The position numbers and the translations under genes were made by a program. Under the pieces are notes generated by a model. The model had not been told where the DNA came from and did not search any database. It saw only the letters and a program-made list of their open reading frames with translations. 64,000 nucleotides of DNA from Paraspadella gotoi. Lineage: Eukaryota > Chaetognatha. The number at the start of each line of letters is the position of its first letter. Position 1 is the stretch's first letter. The DNA lies in assembly GCA_051294375.1 (NCBI GenBank), contig CM119264.1:13981323-14045322 (forward strand). Direction: 5' to 3'. Positions 23,001-32,330 of the stretch are shown here, in pieces.

Positions 23001-25861
23001 TATTCATGCCCAAAATGCGTTAATTTTAAATGAAACTGGTCAGACCGTTTTTTCCCTTTTCCCAAAAAACCTGCTTGATCTTTTGTTAAAATAGAAACAA
23101 ATCATACCATATCAGTTATGGTTTCGGATAGCTTATTAGTCTTCTCTACTAGATAAAAAAGAAAAGTTTAAATTCTTTGCAATCTTTGAATGCTGATTAA
23201 AGCAATCAAATGAATGGTTTTTTTAGGTGAAAACTGCTAGTTCAAGCCTTCAATTTTTTTTTGTTCTAAGACCATCGAAAGAAACTGTATTTGTTTTTTA
23301 CTAATTTGTTTTCAGGTAGAGCGCGGGGGTAAATTTAGAGAGTTTAATTAAATTATAGAAGCAAATAGAAAGGATATCAAGTTTTTGCACCGCTAAAAGC
23401 TTTTTTTAAGCGCGTTCCGGTCTGTATTGAAAATCGGTTGACGTAGGTTATCAATGAGACATCAATTAAAAATAAGCATTGATCATGCGCGATCCTGCGG
23501 GCCAGATAAATACCATTATTTTCAAACATGGCTTTACCGTTATTTTTACGTTTTAGAACGGCAGTCTGTAATGAAATGTTTTGAATTTCACGCCTGTGAT
23601 ATTGGCGTTCTAGCGTCGTTTGTCCCTTGTTAGTCTCTTTATCTTATCTCTTGAAGAGACATTAATTATTGTTATGTGATAGTGACAAAACCGTTCAATA
23701 AAAATCTTAAAAGCAATAGGGATCGAGCCTACTTTATGATACCAAATATTGATGCGATGATAACCAAATATTTGATGCGAAGATAACGAAGGATTTGATG
23801 CGATTGATAACCAAAATTGATGGATGCGATGGTGTAATCATGCGATGATAGTCATTCATTTGACGTCACGTGGACTTTTGAAAAAGTATGCATATTTTAA
23901 AAAAAAGTATGCTCTTTTTCCAAAGTATGCCTACTTTTTCAAAGTATGCCTACTTTTTTCAAAGTATGCCTACTTTTTTCAAGTATTGCCTACTTTTCAA
24001 AAGTATGCCTACTTTTTTCAAAGATGCATACTTTTTTCATAGTTATGCATACTTTTTTCATAGTATTGCATACTTTTTTCATAGTATGCATACTTTTGTT
24101 CATAGTATGCATACTTTTTTAATAGTTATGCATACTTTTTTCATTTAGTATGCATACTTTTTACTTTTTGAAAAAAAGTATGGCATACTTTTTTCAAAGT
24201 ATGTCATATCTTTTACAAAAGTATGCATATCTTTTCAAAGTTATGCATACTTTTTTTCAAAGTAGCCATACTTTTTTCAAAAGTATGCATATCTTTTTCA
24301 AAGTATGCATATCTTTTTCAAAGTATGCATATCTTTTCAAAGTATGCATACTTTTTAAAAGGTATGCATATCTTTTTCAAAGTATGCATTATCTTTTCAA
24401 AGTATGCATATCTTTTTCAAAAGTATGGCATATCTTTTTCAAAGTATGCATATTCTTTTTCAAAGTATGCATATCTTTTCAAAGATGCATATCTTTTTTC
24501 AAAGTATGGCATATCTTTTTCAAAGTATGCATATCCTTTTCAAAGTATGCATATCTTTTTCAAAGTATGCATATCTTTTCAAAGTATGCATATCTTTTTT
24601 CAATATATGCATATCTTTTTTCAAAGTATGCATATCTTTTTCAACTTGCATATCTTTTTCCAACTTGCATATCTTTCAACTGCATATCTTTTTCAACTGC
24701 ATATCTTTTTCAACTTGCATATCTTTTTCAACTTGCATATTCTTTTTTCAACTTGCATATCTTTTCAACTTGCATATCTTTTTCAACTTGCATATCTTTT
24801 TCACTTGCATATCTTGTTTCAACTTGCATATCTTTTTTTCAACTTGCATATCCTTTTTCAACTTGATTACTCTTTTTCAACTTGCATATCTTTTTCAAAC
24901 TTCTTTTTTCTTTCTGCATATCTTTTTCAACTGCATATCTTTTTCAGCTTGATATCTTTTTTCAACTTGCATTATCTTTTGTCAACTTGCATATCTTTTT
25001 TCAACTTGCATATCTTTTTTCAACTTGCATATCTTTTTCAACTTGCATATCTTTTTCAACTTGCATATCTTTTTCAACTTGCCATATCTTTTTCAACTTG
25101 CATACTTTTAAACTTGATTACCGACTAAATATCTTAGTCAAATCCGACATTGTTTGCCCAAACTTGTTCATAATAAAAATAAAGCCGGATTCAGATTATG
25201 ACAAAATTTTTTAAATAATAATATCGTCATCATCATTAGTAAATTGAAAATTTAATCGTGAGAGTACGATGCTGCAATTCTTAATCTTGAATTACGATAT
25301 TAAATTGAGTAGTTTAATTAGTAGTTTTGCTGGTGAGATTCAGTCAATATACTTTCAATTTATTACTTCCTTTGGCTCTCTTGTCTTTTCCTTGTTTTAT
25401 TCTGTTATAATTATGTTATTTTTTGTGATTAATATTGTAAAGGATTCCTTTTTTTTCCGAGCTTCGCTCTATTCTATTTTCTCTTAGAGGCCCGCGTTCG
25501 ATCTCTCTCTTTTNNNNNNNNNNNNNNNNNNNNNNNNNTACGAGAAGAGATCGGGAGAGAGAAAGAAGGAAAAAATAGGGAGACGGACAGAAAGAGAGAT
25601 CCAAGAAACACAGTGAGAGATATAGGCAGAACAGAGTAAAACAGAAAGACAACAAAGAGACTACGGAGTACGGTATCTCAATTTATGAAAAATACCGTCT
25701 ACAGTGGTGACAGCCACGATTTTCGCTCGGTCGGGATTCGCGAGGATGAGAATGATCGCCTGAGCGTCGTCAAGCCCACAATCCGTGTCGATCAGGACGA
25801 GACGCCGGTCGTCGGCGTCGCCTCGATTGCTGACCGACTGGGGGCCTGCAACCTCGGACAT
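16574..25861 (-). CDS. Nucleoside hydrolase locus, one set of upstream exons and three tandem terminal exons
   Basis: Enzymes of this family hydrolyse the N-glycosidic bond of ribonucleosides to free base and ribose in nucleoside salvage. Exons 1, 2, 3 and any one of three terminal exons join in phase and give proteins of about 333, 327 or 331 residues, close to the usual family length of 310-340. The junctions are phase 1 after exon 1, phase 2 after exon 2 and phase 1 after exon 3. Landmarks are the N-terminal DTDCGLDD calcium/ribose motif (residues 25-32), LGPLTNLA (143-150), MGGN (169-172), and EFNFGYD then DEVAA in the terminal exon. No signal peptide or membrane segment is visible, so a cytosolic location is likely. 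Exon 1 occurs twice (20.9 and 25.7 kb), and only the distal copy is intact. Substrate preference cannot be read from the sequence. Confidence 0.85.
17356..17798 (-). CDS. Nucleoside hydrolase terminal exon, copy B
   Basis: This second complete terminal exon follows a CCAG acceptor and has the same phase as copy A. Joined to exon 3 it reads VCAEFNFGFDPPAAKFALEH and ends NSLIYF with a stop, giving about 327 residues. NWNDEVAAFVLLFPDGV stands at the HD motif, with asparagine before the conserved aspartate. EYCTVEVKGEFTNGQMVVDR is nearly identical to copies A and C. The frame is intact over 147 codons with family-typical substitutions, so this is unlikely to be an old pseudogene. No copy of exons 1-3 lies between A and B; the gap holds an interspersed repeat instead. 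Confidence 0.82.
17935..18155. repeat. Structured interspersed repeat with a conserved reading frame, copy 1
   Basis: This lies between hydrolase terminal exons B and A. It matches the reverse complement of 28525-28755. Stem pairs kept in both copies are CAGTGAC/GTCACTG; GGCGGT/ACCGCC is intact here only. On the minus strand an open frame (about 43 codons: LAKRDRPRVTAPVTGG and on through VRCPIPMGITGNPAVA) is kept in both copies, and most differences fall at silent sites. It is either the end of an unrecognised transposon gene or a structured non-coding element. The other copy carries about 30 extra bases near its GC-rich end. Confidence 0.65.
18464..18924 (-). CDS. Nucleoside hydrolase terminal exon, copy A
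   Basis: This is the terminal exon nearest exon 3 (355-nt intron), after a T-rich CAG acceptor. With the leftover G of exon 3 it reads VCSEFNFGYDSFAAKF, matching the family's EFNFxxDPxAA segment, and ends LLSLSRLSA with a stop; the product has 333 residues. KFFDEVAAFVMLFPE (D at about residue 261) occupies the place of the HDxxA motif, whose aspartate binds calcium and whose histidine serves as catalytic acid in the protozoan enzyme. Here the histidine position is phenylalanine. YCTVETKGEFTDGLMIVDR follows, the usual C-terminal strand. Copy A differs from B and C in having SF rather than PP after NFGYD. A consensus GGTAAGTT lies 18 nt before the acceptor. Confidence 0.85.
19280..19461 (-). 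CDS. Nucleoside hydrolase exon 3
   Basis: This exon encodes residues 121-180 after a TTTCAG acceptor. It begins RDAVDVIIDSANLYRGK and contains LGPLTNLAKALKKDPELGEK and CTIMGGN (MGGN at 169-172), the most recognisable core of the nucleoside hydrolase fold. I place the donor at AAAG|GTGGAG, so the exon ends with one base of a codon. This is the only placement I found that joins all three downstream terminal exons in phase and gives the expected ANFK-(V/A)-C-(S/A)-E-(F/Y)-NFG. An in-frame readthrough beyond the donor continues to a stop at 19224 but loses the family match. Confidence 0.88.
19536..19728 (-). CDS. Nucleoside hydrolase exon 2
   Basis: This internal exon encodes residues 57-119. 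It opens after an acceptor ending TTTAG with GC AAC ACT, completing the split glycine of exon 1, and reads NTSAINAYKNVKYVLKKCG and later FVGRTDTPYVPPEEDPYHGH. This matches the family segment that follows TTVxGN. An acidic, proline-containing loop (DPYHGHDGLGDMPDRED) precedes the end; HGxDGLGD is the characteristic family segment here. The exon ends CCGGA before GTTAGG, a weaker donor than usual, and the intron to exon 3 is about 75 nt with a C-tract. The two bases left over plus C from exon 3 give aspartate 120. Confidence 0.85.
19729..20932 (-). other. Nucleoside hydrolase intron 1 (short version)
   Basis: AT-rich sequence between exon 2 and the near copy of exon 1. I see no other feature except purine-rich DNA at 20710-20890, which is duplicated at 25539-25670. 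Confidence 0.5.
20933..21088 (-). pseudogene. Nucleoside hydrolase exon 1, damaged near-copy
   Basis: This stretch matches the exon at 25696-25861 almost base for base but is 10 nt shorter and carries several single-base differences. One base is missing in the DTDCG motif (the intact copy has CCCACAATCC on the plus strand where this has CCCAAATCC), and one is added before the donor (GTAAGACGG instead of GTAGACGG). Both break the frame. The surrounding 2 kb is duplicated with it. Small indels with little substitution, and a 25-nt N run beside the other copy, suggest sequencing error in one of two assembled copies of a single locus. It lies 1.2 kb from exon 2, a more ordinary intron length, so this may be the true position carrying a poor base sequence. 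Confidence 0.7.
21780..21853 (-). CDS. Possible small terminal exon, function unknown
   Basis: On the minus strand an AAATTTCAG acceptor is followed by AC and then 23 codons (DKKMTQGENDDFQMQLGQTK, ending VEP) and a TAA. The near-copy at about 26335-26430 keeps the acceptor but differs by several single-base indels and reads a different tail, so the frame cannot be trusted. It lies 5' of the nucleoside hydrolase on the same strand and could end an upstream gene. I do not recognise the peptide. Confidence 0.2.
22800..23710. other. No gene seen
   Basis: AT-rich DNA with no recognisable frame or element. Confidence 0.4.
23715..23865. repeat. Minisatellite, inverted copy of the 7.1-kb array
   Basis: Units of the form TTGATGCGATGATAACCAAA and GATGCGATGATAGTCATTCA, preceded by ATCGAGCCTACTTT, are the reverse complement of the array and flank at 7055-7290. 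Confidence 0.8.
23876..25119. repeat. Satellite array, 18-20 bp unit with four ordered subfamilies
   Basis: About 60 tandem units. In order: GTATGCCTACTTTTTTCAAA (about 23900-24025), GTATGCATACTTTTTTCATA (24025-24165), GTATGCATATCTTTTTCAAA (24180-24640) and CTTGCATATCTTTTTCAA (24642-25110). Subfamilies are blocked rather than mixed, as expected from local unequal exchange. Frequent one-base indels suggest uncorrected long-read sequence. Open frames across it (such as 24223-25128) are translations of the repeat. Confidence 0.95.
25120..25513. other. AT-rich DNA up to an assembly gap, no gene seen
   Basis: Nothing recognisable; a short CT run ends at the gap. Confidence 0.4.
25514..25538. other. 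Assembly gap, 25 N
   Basis: Exactly 25 N. Sequence to the right restarts a near-copy of 20771 onward. Confidence 0.99.
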
Positions 25862-27240
25862 GGCGCGTGAATTCGGCGGGAAAAGTATCGGCGCAAACTT
25901 GCGATGGTCGAATATCTTCGCGACTTTGAAAATGTTCACAGTTACGTCGGAAAATAGTAAGAATAATTTGTCCGATCTAAACATGAAAAAAGAAAACGGC
26001 CGCGAAAAATTAAAGAGTTGACAAAGAGTACGTTCTTCTTTTAATATGTATTTTGTTTTATTCATTTGTAAAGAATGCACAAAAATAGATTTCCTTTTTT
26101 GATAAAAAATATTAATAAGTATTCCCATTGAGAACTATTATAACGAGATCAACATTTGAACTTAGCAACTCGACCATGAGGTCTAAATCATGGAAGAAAA
26201 ATATAGAGGGTTAAAATTATAAATAGCCGTTTATTTGGGTTTATGAACATTTTTAGCGGTCACTCGGATTTAAAAAGAAAAGAGAGAAAGAGAAAAAACA
26301 GCTAGCCAATAGAAGTACGGATGGCCACAGTTTGCCTTCACGCTTGCGGTAGTGTGTTTTTAGGGTTCAACTTTGGTTGACCAAGTTGCATGGAAATCGT
26401 CGTTTCACCTGAGTCATTTCCTTGTCGTCTGAATTTATTTATCCCATAAGTTATATACAATGGTTATATACAACGGTTGTCCCATATTAAATTATAATTA
26501 GAAAATTTTCATCGTTTTTAGAACAAAGTTGGCGATAAAGAAATAAAAAAATCAAAAAAAGCAAAGAAACTAAAAAGCAAAAAAATCGGTGAGAGATTAA
26601 GAGAAATTTTTTATAAGAAAGCTACTAATTTCCCTTATGATTATTTTAGCTGTTTTTAAAAAAAAATGACGTTTGATTCTCTACCCAGCAGCATTCTAAA
26701 GAAGAGAGAACTTTTTCTATTTAAAAAAAACTAATTGAAGATAAATAAGATGTAATTTAATTAAGGAATAAGATCGAAGGGAAAAAAGAGAAAACTGAAT
26801 TGTATTCTGTTATAAAACAAAAAAAAGATCCAGTCTCCGACTGAACCATAGACACAGGTCTTTTCAATTTTTTTTATGCTTGAACTTTTCTTTTAAAACC
26901 CCTTTTTTGAAAAAAAATTAAGCCCCATTTTTGTTTTTAAATTTTCCTACTCTTCTTTCACTTCGCCTATTTTTCTTGGGATACTCAGAACCATTGGATC
27001 TGGAAAAAGATTAAAAGATTAAATTTAGGTAGCGGAAGCCGACCAAATTTAAATTTTAATGGGAAGAGCATTAAACGAATCCATTATTGGTATTAGTTAT
27101 TGTGTTAAAATATTTTTTTGCAAAAATGTTCCGAACCATTAGTAATTCGTTAATTAAAATTATTATATTGCCATATAATGGTAAAAATTTTGGGGGGATA
27201 TTTTAAGTTTTTTTAATTGAAAAGTTAAGCAAAAAATGAA
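25539..27240. repeat. Duplicated block around nucleoside hydrolase exon 1, copy 2
   Basis: Near-copy of 20771-22800 with an intact exon 1 (25696-25861). The match stops at about 27240, where an inverted-repeat element begins. Confidence 0.85.
25696..25861 (-). CDS. Nucleoside hydrolase exon 1 (intact copy)
   Basis: This exon encodes the N-terminus, 55 codons plus one base. It starts at an ATG (25861) in the frame that reads MSEVAGPQS and then LVLIDTDCGLDDAQA. DTDCGLDD (residues 25-32) is the family's calcium- and ribose-binding motif, in which many members have DTDPGxDD; here proline is replaced by cysteine, a variant I believe is common in animal homologues. The exon ends in ...AVTTVD plus G at a GACG|GTATTT donor. 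The split glycine is completed by GC at the start of exon 2, giving VDGNTSA as expected for the family. The joined intron would be about 6 kb because a near-copy of this exon and a satellite array lie in between. Confidence 0.85.
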
Positions 27241-27248
27241 CTTTTTTT

Positions 27249-27683
27249 CATCGAAGCCCCCTTGCTGCGGCTCCTGCAGCAGCGGACTCCAACACACGCA
27301 CAAAACTCTTTTGCTACTTCCATCGTCGCTTTATGCGTCATTCCTTTCGTCGTCGCTCACACCGTCGCAACTGCTTCCTCCATCGTTCAAAATATCGTCG
27401 TCGTTTCTGTCGATCCCGATCCTGACGAGTCACCCAGTTAGCCAGAATTTTTTTGTTGCAAAAGTAGCGTAGGAAAAAACGACCCTAATCCCTAACCCTA
27501 ATCCCGATCCTAATCCTTAATATATATCCCCTAATCTAACCTTATGCCTCACCGAAACCATAAACAATTAATTCATCGTTCATTCGTCGTTTCTGTCGAT
27601 CTCGATCTGACTCATCCAGCCAAAGGCAAAGAGAGAGAGAGAGAGAGCGAGCTACTCCGTCATACGGCAAGGGGGCTTCGATG
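27249..27683. mobile_element. 435-bp inverted-repeat element with telomere-like hexamers
   Basis: CATCGAAGCCCCCTTGC (27249-27265) is matched exactly in reverse complement at 27667-27683. Inside are a direct repeat starting CGTCGTTTCTGTCGAT (27399 and 27585) and a short run of CCCTAA/CCCTAAT motifs (27483-27515), then a GA run. There is no transposase frame. The left end falls exactly where the duplicated block loses its match, inside a T run, so insertion there is plausible. Confidence 0.65.
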
Positions 27684-27689
27684 ATTAAA

Positions 27690-28520
27690 AAGGATTTTAT
27701 TTTTTTTAAAAGTGAATATGCAATCGATGTGTTTCACGGTTCCCATTTACAGATTTAGGTTTTCCAACAAAGTCGGATGGATAATTTTTATTTTTCTTTT
27801 GCAAAGAAGTCAGCTGCGATGATTTGGCGACGATTTAAGCAGAATGCCGATCGTTGCGAGTCGACGTCGACGAGAACGACGATGCTTAGTACCGGACGAC
27901 GACGACGACGACGACGACGATTATCATCGCAATTATGATCTCGAGTGATTTTTTTTTTTTTTTTTTTTTCGATTTTTTATGTTGTCAAGGATTCATCTTC
28001 AGAACTTACATCTCGAGTAGTTACAGTATTTTGTGTTTTTTAAAAGATCGATTATTCGTAAGAGAGATAAAGCGATCGAGTCGGCGCGATCTTTTTTCCC
28101 CCTTTTTTCCCCTTTTTTCCTCTTTTTTGCTCCATCATACTGACATCATCTCTCCATCACTTCCTCGTGTTCCTTCATCATCTTTACATCATCCTTCCAT
28201 CTTTTTCTCCATCATTCCTCATCGTCATTCCATAATCGCGCAACCGTTTTCTACTTCGAAATCTCGTGGCTCTTTATACCTCATGGGTTCGAGTGGTGTT
28301 CTCGAGTTTCTCTTTCTTTTTCTGATTTTTTTCTCTTTTCTTTTTCTTCTTTTATTACATCTAAGCTGCGAAAACAGGGGCTGCGGCTCAATGAAAAAAA
28401 ATATCGACAATTTCATTCGTATATTATTCTAATAGAAATAGATATGGGTACTAGTTCCTTTTTGTACTTTTAGATTTCAGACTTTTTATATTCAGTATTA
28501 TGAATGAGGAATGAGGATGT
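27690..28520. other. No gene seen; (ACG)n and pyrimidine-rich DNA
   Basis: (ACG)n at 27893-27923, a T run at 27950-27969, and pyrimidine-rich sequence from 28090 to 28360. The open frame at 27935-28432 is a translation of that composition. Confidence 0.4.
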
Positions 28521-28524
28521 TGTG

Positions 28525-28755
28525 GCCGTATATTCACACCGCCTCACGTCCCTTGGCTCACAGGGGGAACGCACCATCACAGGCGTTGCGTTCCATCCAG
28601 TCCTAACGAATTCCATCTGTATTGGCAAAGCGAGACCGTCCTAGGGTAACTGCGCCAGTGACAGGATGCGTCACTGACGGTCGGAACCCCCCAGAACCAA
28701 TAGTGAGATGTCCCATCCCAATGGGCATTACAGGTAACCCGGCCGTTGCCATAAT
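28525..28755. repeat. Structured interspersed repeat with a conserved reading frame, copy 2
   Basis: Inverted relative to the copy at 17935-18155. On the plus strand it reads GTTGTGGCCGTATATTCACA, then an extra GC-rich stretch (about 28555-28610), then the conserved frame LAKRDRPRVTAPVTGC through VRCPIPMGITGNPAVA (about 28622-28752). Confidence 0.65.
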
Positions 28756-28992
28756 GTTACAGAATTTGTTAGATTTAGGTAGAAAAATATCCAATCTTCC
28801 ATTGTTTGTGGCGCTGATAATGTTAATTAACTTTTCTTCATGTAGTACATGCATGAATAATCAAAGATTCGATAAAAAGACTGAAACCAAAAAATAACTG
28901 ACAAAAAGATTCTTGGCGACTTTCAGTTTACAGCGTTGATGAAGCGGATCTCAAAAAATTACTCATTCTGCCTGGAAATAGAAATTCGAGTG

Positions 28993-28994
<2 letters not shown>

Positions 28995-29043
<49 letters not shown>

Positions 29044-29223
29044 GTTTTTTACGTTTACTTTTCATTCCTTCAAGCCTAGTGTCTCTCTCTCATTTCCTCT
29101 CCTAACTATTCCTGCCCGGTGAAAAAAATGAAAAGATGCTTTGAAACGAAATGAAATGAAAAAAATGAAACCGTTTCATGTGTGAAGAGAAAGTAAGGAT
29201 GACACCTCAAGCGGAAAAATCAC

Positions 29224-29259
<36 letters not shown>

Positions 29260-29331
29260 TCTCTCTCTCTCTCTCTCTCTCTCTTCCTTCTCTCTCTCTC
29301 TCTCTCTCTCTCGTTCTATCTCTCTCTCTTC

Positions 29332-29373
<42 letters not shown>

Positions 29374-29425
29374 TCTGTTCTCTCTCTCATTCTGATCCTA
29401 CTCTCTCTCTCTCGTCTCTCATTCA
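28995..29425. repeat. CT arrays
   Basis: CT arrays at 28995-29042 and 29229-29425, the latter interrupted many times. Sequence between them is AT-rich with no gene. Confidence 0.93.
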
Positions 29426-29820
29426 TTTTTCTCACTACAAGTGAAAGGTATGGGCTTCCTTAACCCATTTTTGCATCGGCCTTTTCCCAAGAATAGATTA
29501 AATATTCTTTTATTCCAATTTAACCGTTCGGAGTATCTCGCTAAAGAAAAAACTTTTTCATCTGTAAATTTTATCAAAATTTTACCTTTTTCTTTAAGAT
29601 AAGATGCTTGTTCGTATATTATAAGGAAAAAAAGTGTTTAATACTTTTTTTAAATTCAGATTACGATAATTACGGAATTTGAAATGCGATTGCTGATGTA
29701 TAAAACCACAATATGGATAAATGATTTTGAAATAATTTTCAGAAGTCCTTTCTTCCTTTTTCCCTTTTACTTACTTTTTCAACTTTCCATTAAAAAATGC
29801 AAGATTTATTAACTATTTAT
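29425..29820. other. AT-rich DNA, no gene seen
   Basis: Nothing recognisable. A similar stretch in reverse orientation seems to lie at about 41420-41700 (TTAAAGAAAGTATTTAA, TTTTTTCTTTAGCGAGA). Confidence 0.4.
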
Positions 29821-29824
29821 GGAA

Positions 29825-31510
29825 GTTCAAGAAGACGACGAACTAAGACAACGACATGAATAACTATAAAGAAGAAGTTGTTTCAAAGTCTGTGCCAGCG
29901 GATGATATGAAGACAAAGACGGAAAACGCCGCGGTGGAGCTAATAGAGAAGGAGAGAGAGCAAAGAGAGAGTAGAGAGAGAGAAGAGAGAGGGGAGAGAG
30001 ATGAGAGACGAGGAGAAGAGAGAGAGGAGAGAGAGAGGAGAGAGAGAGAGAGGAAAAGGCGTCGATGTCGAAGACAAGGGAATGGTTTTTACGCATTCAT
30101 CATTGTGACACATTGCTTCATGGCGAACATTGACTTTGTCCGGAAAAGAGAGATGAGAAGAGACGACGAGAGAGAGATAGACAGAGAGATGAGGACTCGC
30201 AGTATGTAGACGAGAGGAGACGAGAGAGGAAAAGACGAGAGAGTCTGAATATGAGAGAGAGGTTAGTTTGATGTGATGAGGGTTATTTTCTATTTGATAG
30301 ATTGATCGTTATATATCACAAAAAGTTAAGCGCAGTAGTATAATGTAATTTACGAAGTTTTTAACCCTAAAACTGAACCTGGAAATCGAATAACGAAGCC
30401 TGCACGACTAGATGCTGGGGTTTGATGGACGATGTCGATGGTGATGTGTAGGACCGCGTGAAGTGACATGTTACCAGGTGACTGATCACGGTCCCTGGCT
30501 ACTTATGAGTGTGAAGTTTGTCCATCAGAGCAACAGTTCCGCTTTTTTTGCGCTTGCGAAGTTGTTTTCTAAAAAACAAAAACTGAAAACTTTCGACGAG
30601 AGAGAAGAAGAAAGACAATCCTGAGACCGGAGTATGAGATTAGAGAGACAAGTTAAGAGAGAATTTTAAAGAACATTAAATTTATAACTAATCAAATAGA
30701 TATTTATTTTTATAACTATAATGATTAATTTGTATATAGGTGGAAAGGTCTTCACTTCTTTGTGAGAATATTGTAAATAATTAAGAAGAAAAAGAAATAA
30801 GAAAAGATAAGAAAAGAAATAAAGATAAAGCAAAGACAAGAAAAGAAAGAAAAGAACTAAGAACCAAGAAAGCATAAGAAAGAAAAAGAAACGAAAGAAC
30901 AAAGAAAGAAAGACTAAGACAAGATATAATAACAAACGAAGAAAAGAAAGAAAAAGGGTAAAAGAATAGATAAAAACAAGCAAAAACCAAAAGAAGGAAA
31001 GATAACGTTCCCGATCTATGCCTGCGTCAAAAGATCAAAAAAGAGTGATCAAAATAATCCGCCCAAGTTCATGGTTAAAGACTGAAAAAGTACGATAGAA
31101 ACCCGGACTCTGGAAAAGAATATAAGTATTAGAGATTATGATAAATAATACAATGAAGAATATAAAAAATCCGATAGGTGGGATAAAGAGAAATAGTATA
31201 ATTATTAGAATAAATTTAAAAAACGGATTTCAGTAACTAAGAGTATCAAAAATCCCGCAATGGACCGGCAAAATAAACATTTATGCGAAAAGAACGGTAT
31301 TCGATGAGCAAACTGTGGCCAATGAAAGTTTTAAAAATATCGGACATTAAAGAAATAGTTAAAAAAATAATAAAATCATTGCCAATAATGAAAAATACCG
31401 TCAAAATCTTGTTTGTTTATTTTTCTAGTTTTTTGTTTTTGTTTTTTTGTTTTTTAAATGAAATATTTCTTCCGTCGAAAAGGCTTGCACGATCGCAATT
31501 CGCCGAACAT
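29825..31510. repeat. Long repeat block B, copy 1
   Basis: GTTCAAGAAGACGACGAACT, a GA array (29946-30055), AATCGAATAACGAAGC (about 30387), an AAAGA-rich tract (30780-31005), then CCGCCCAAGTTCATGGTTAA and on to CTTGTTTGTTTATTTTTC. The same order appears at about 35215-36637, and in reverse complement in pieces at about 38820-39100 and 40690-41420. No credible coding frame runs through any copy. Confidence 0.8.
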
Positions 31511-32330
31511 ATTTGCGCTTTTTATTTTTCGCGCGCCGCATGTTCGGCGATTCCACACCCTTCCTCGTTTTTCTCTCTCTCTCTTCTCTTTTTTCCTTTC
31601 ATATTTCTCTCCCTTTCTATACTTTAAAGAAAATTGATTTATGTTCCATTGAGGTTTCGAGAATGCGCGAGAAATCCTTGAGATTTCAAGTCGGTTTATG
31701 TGAACGACGAAAGAGTGAGGGAGGGGACGGCCGCAGTGAGCGATGTGAGGGAAGAGAGACGAGAGAGAGACGAGAGCGTATGAAAAAAAAAAGCAACGGA
31801 AGAATATATGTGAAATAAGGGACGGAGATAATGACAGATATGAATCAGACAGATTGTAGTGGCGGGGATGATACCAAGCCAAAGGCGACCTCCAGAAGAG
31901 TAAAAACGCGACATGAAGGACAAACGAGAAGAGACGGATGATGACGATACGAGAGAGTGATATGAAGAGAGAGATAACCACGTGTCTCGCACAATTCGAA
32001 TTAAATACAATACACGTCCACACGAGTGAACACACGCTATCCCACGAGACATCGCTGATGATTTGACCTTATTCAATTTCCTGCCTTCTCTGGAGCAGAA
32101 TCTCTGAAAACGAGGAGAGAGCCAGAGAGAGAGAGGAGAGTAGAAGAGACAGTGAGAGACGAGAGGAGAAGTGAGAGAGAGAGAGACGAAGAGACGCAGA
32201 CTCCGAGAGGAAGAGGGAGAGCAGAGACGAAAGAGAAAGGGACTACGCACCCACAGGAGGTGAATTTTTAAGAGAGTCGCTTAAAGGCATAAAATAAAAC
32301 AAACAAACATCTTCGACTAGGGCTGAAGAC
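31510..32330. other. GA/CT-rich DNA, no gene seen
   Basis: CT-rich near 31565-31620 and GA-rich at 31740-31780 and 32105-32245. Open frames on the minus strand are serine/leucine-rich products of this composition. Confidence 0.4.

Noticed and set aside
23876-25119. CRISPR-like appearance of short regular repeats
   Set aside because: Units are contiguous with no unique spacers, and the context is a eukaryotic genome.
24223-25128. 301-codon frame with regular HIFFKVCISFSKY-type peptides
   Set aside because: It is the 18-20 bp satellite read in one phase; two other phases are equally open and the repeat period drives the peptide.
31454-32250. 184-193 codon minus-strand frames
   Set aside because: Serine/leucine-rich translation of GA-rich DNA, overlapping each other in different phases.
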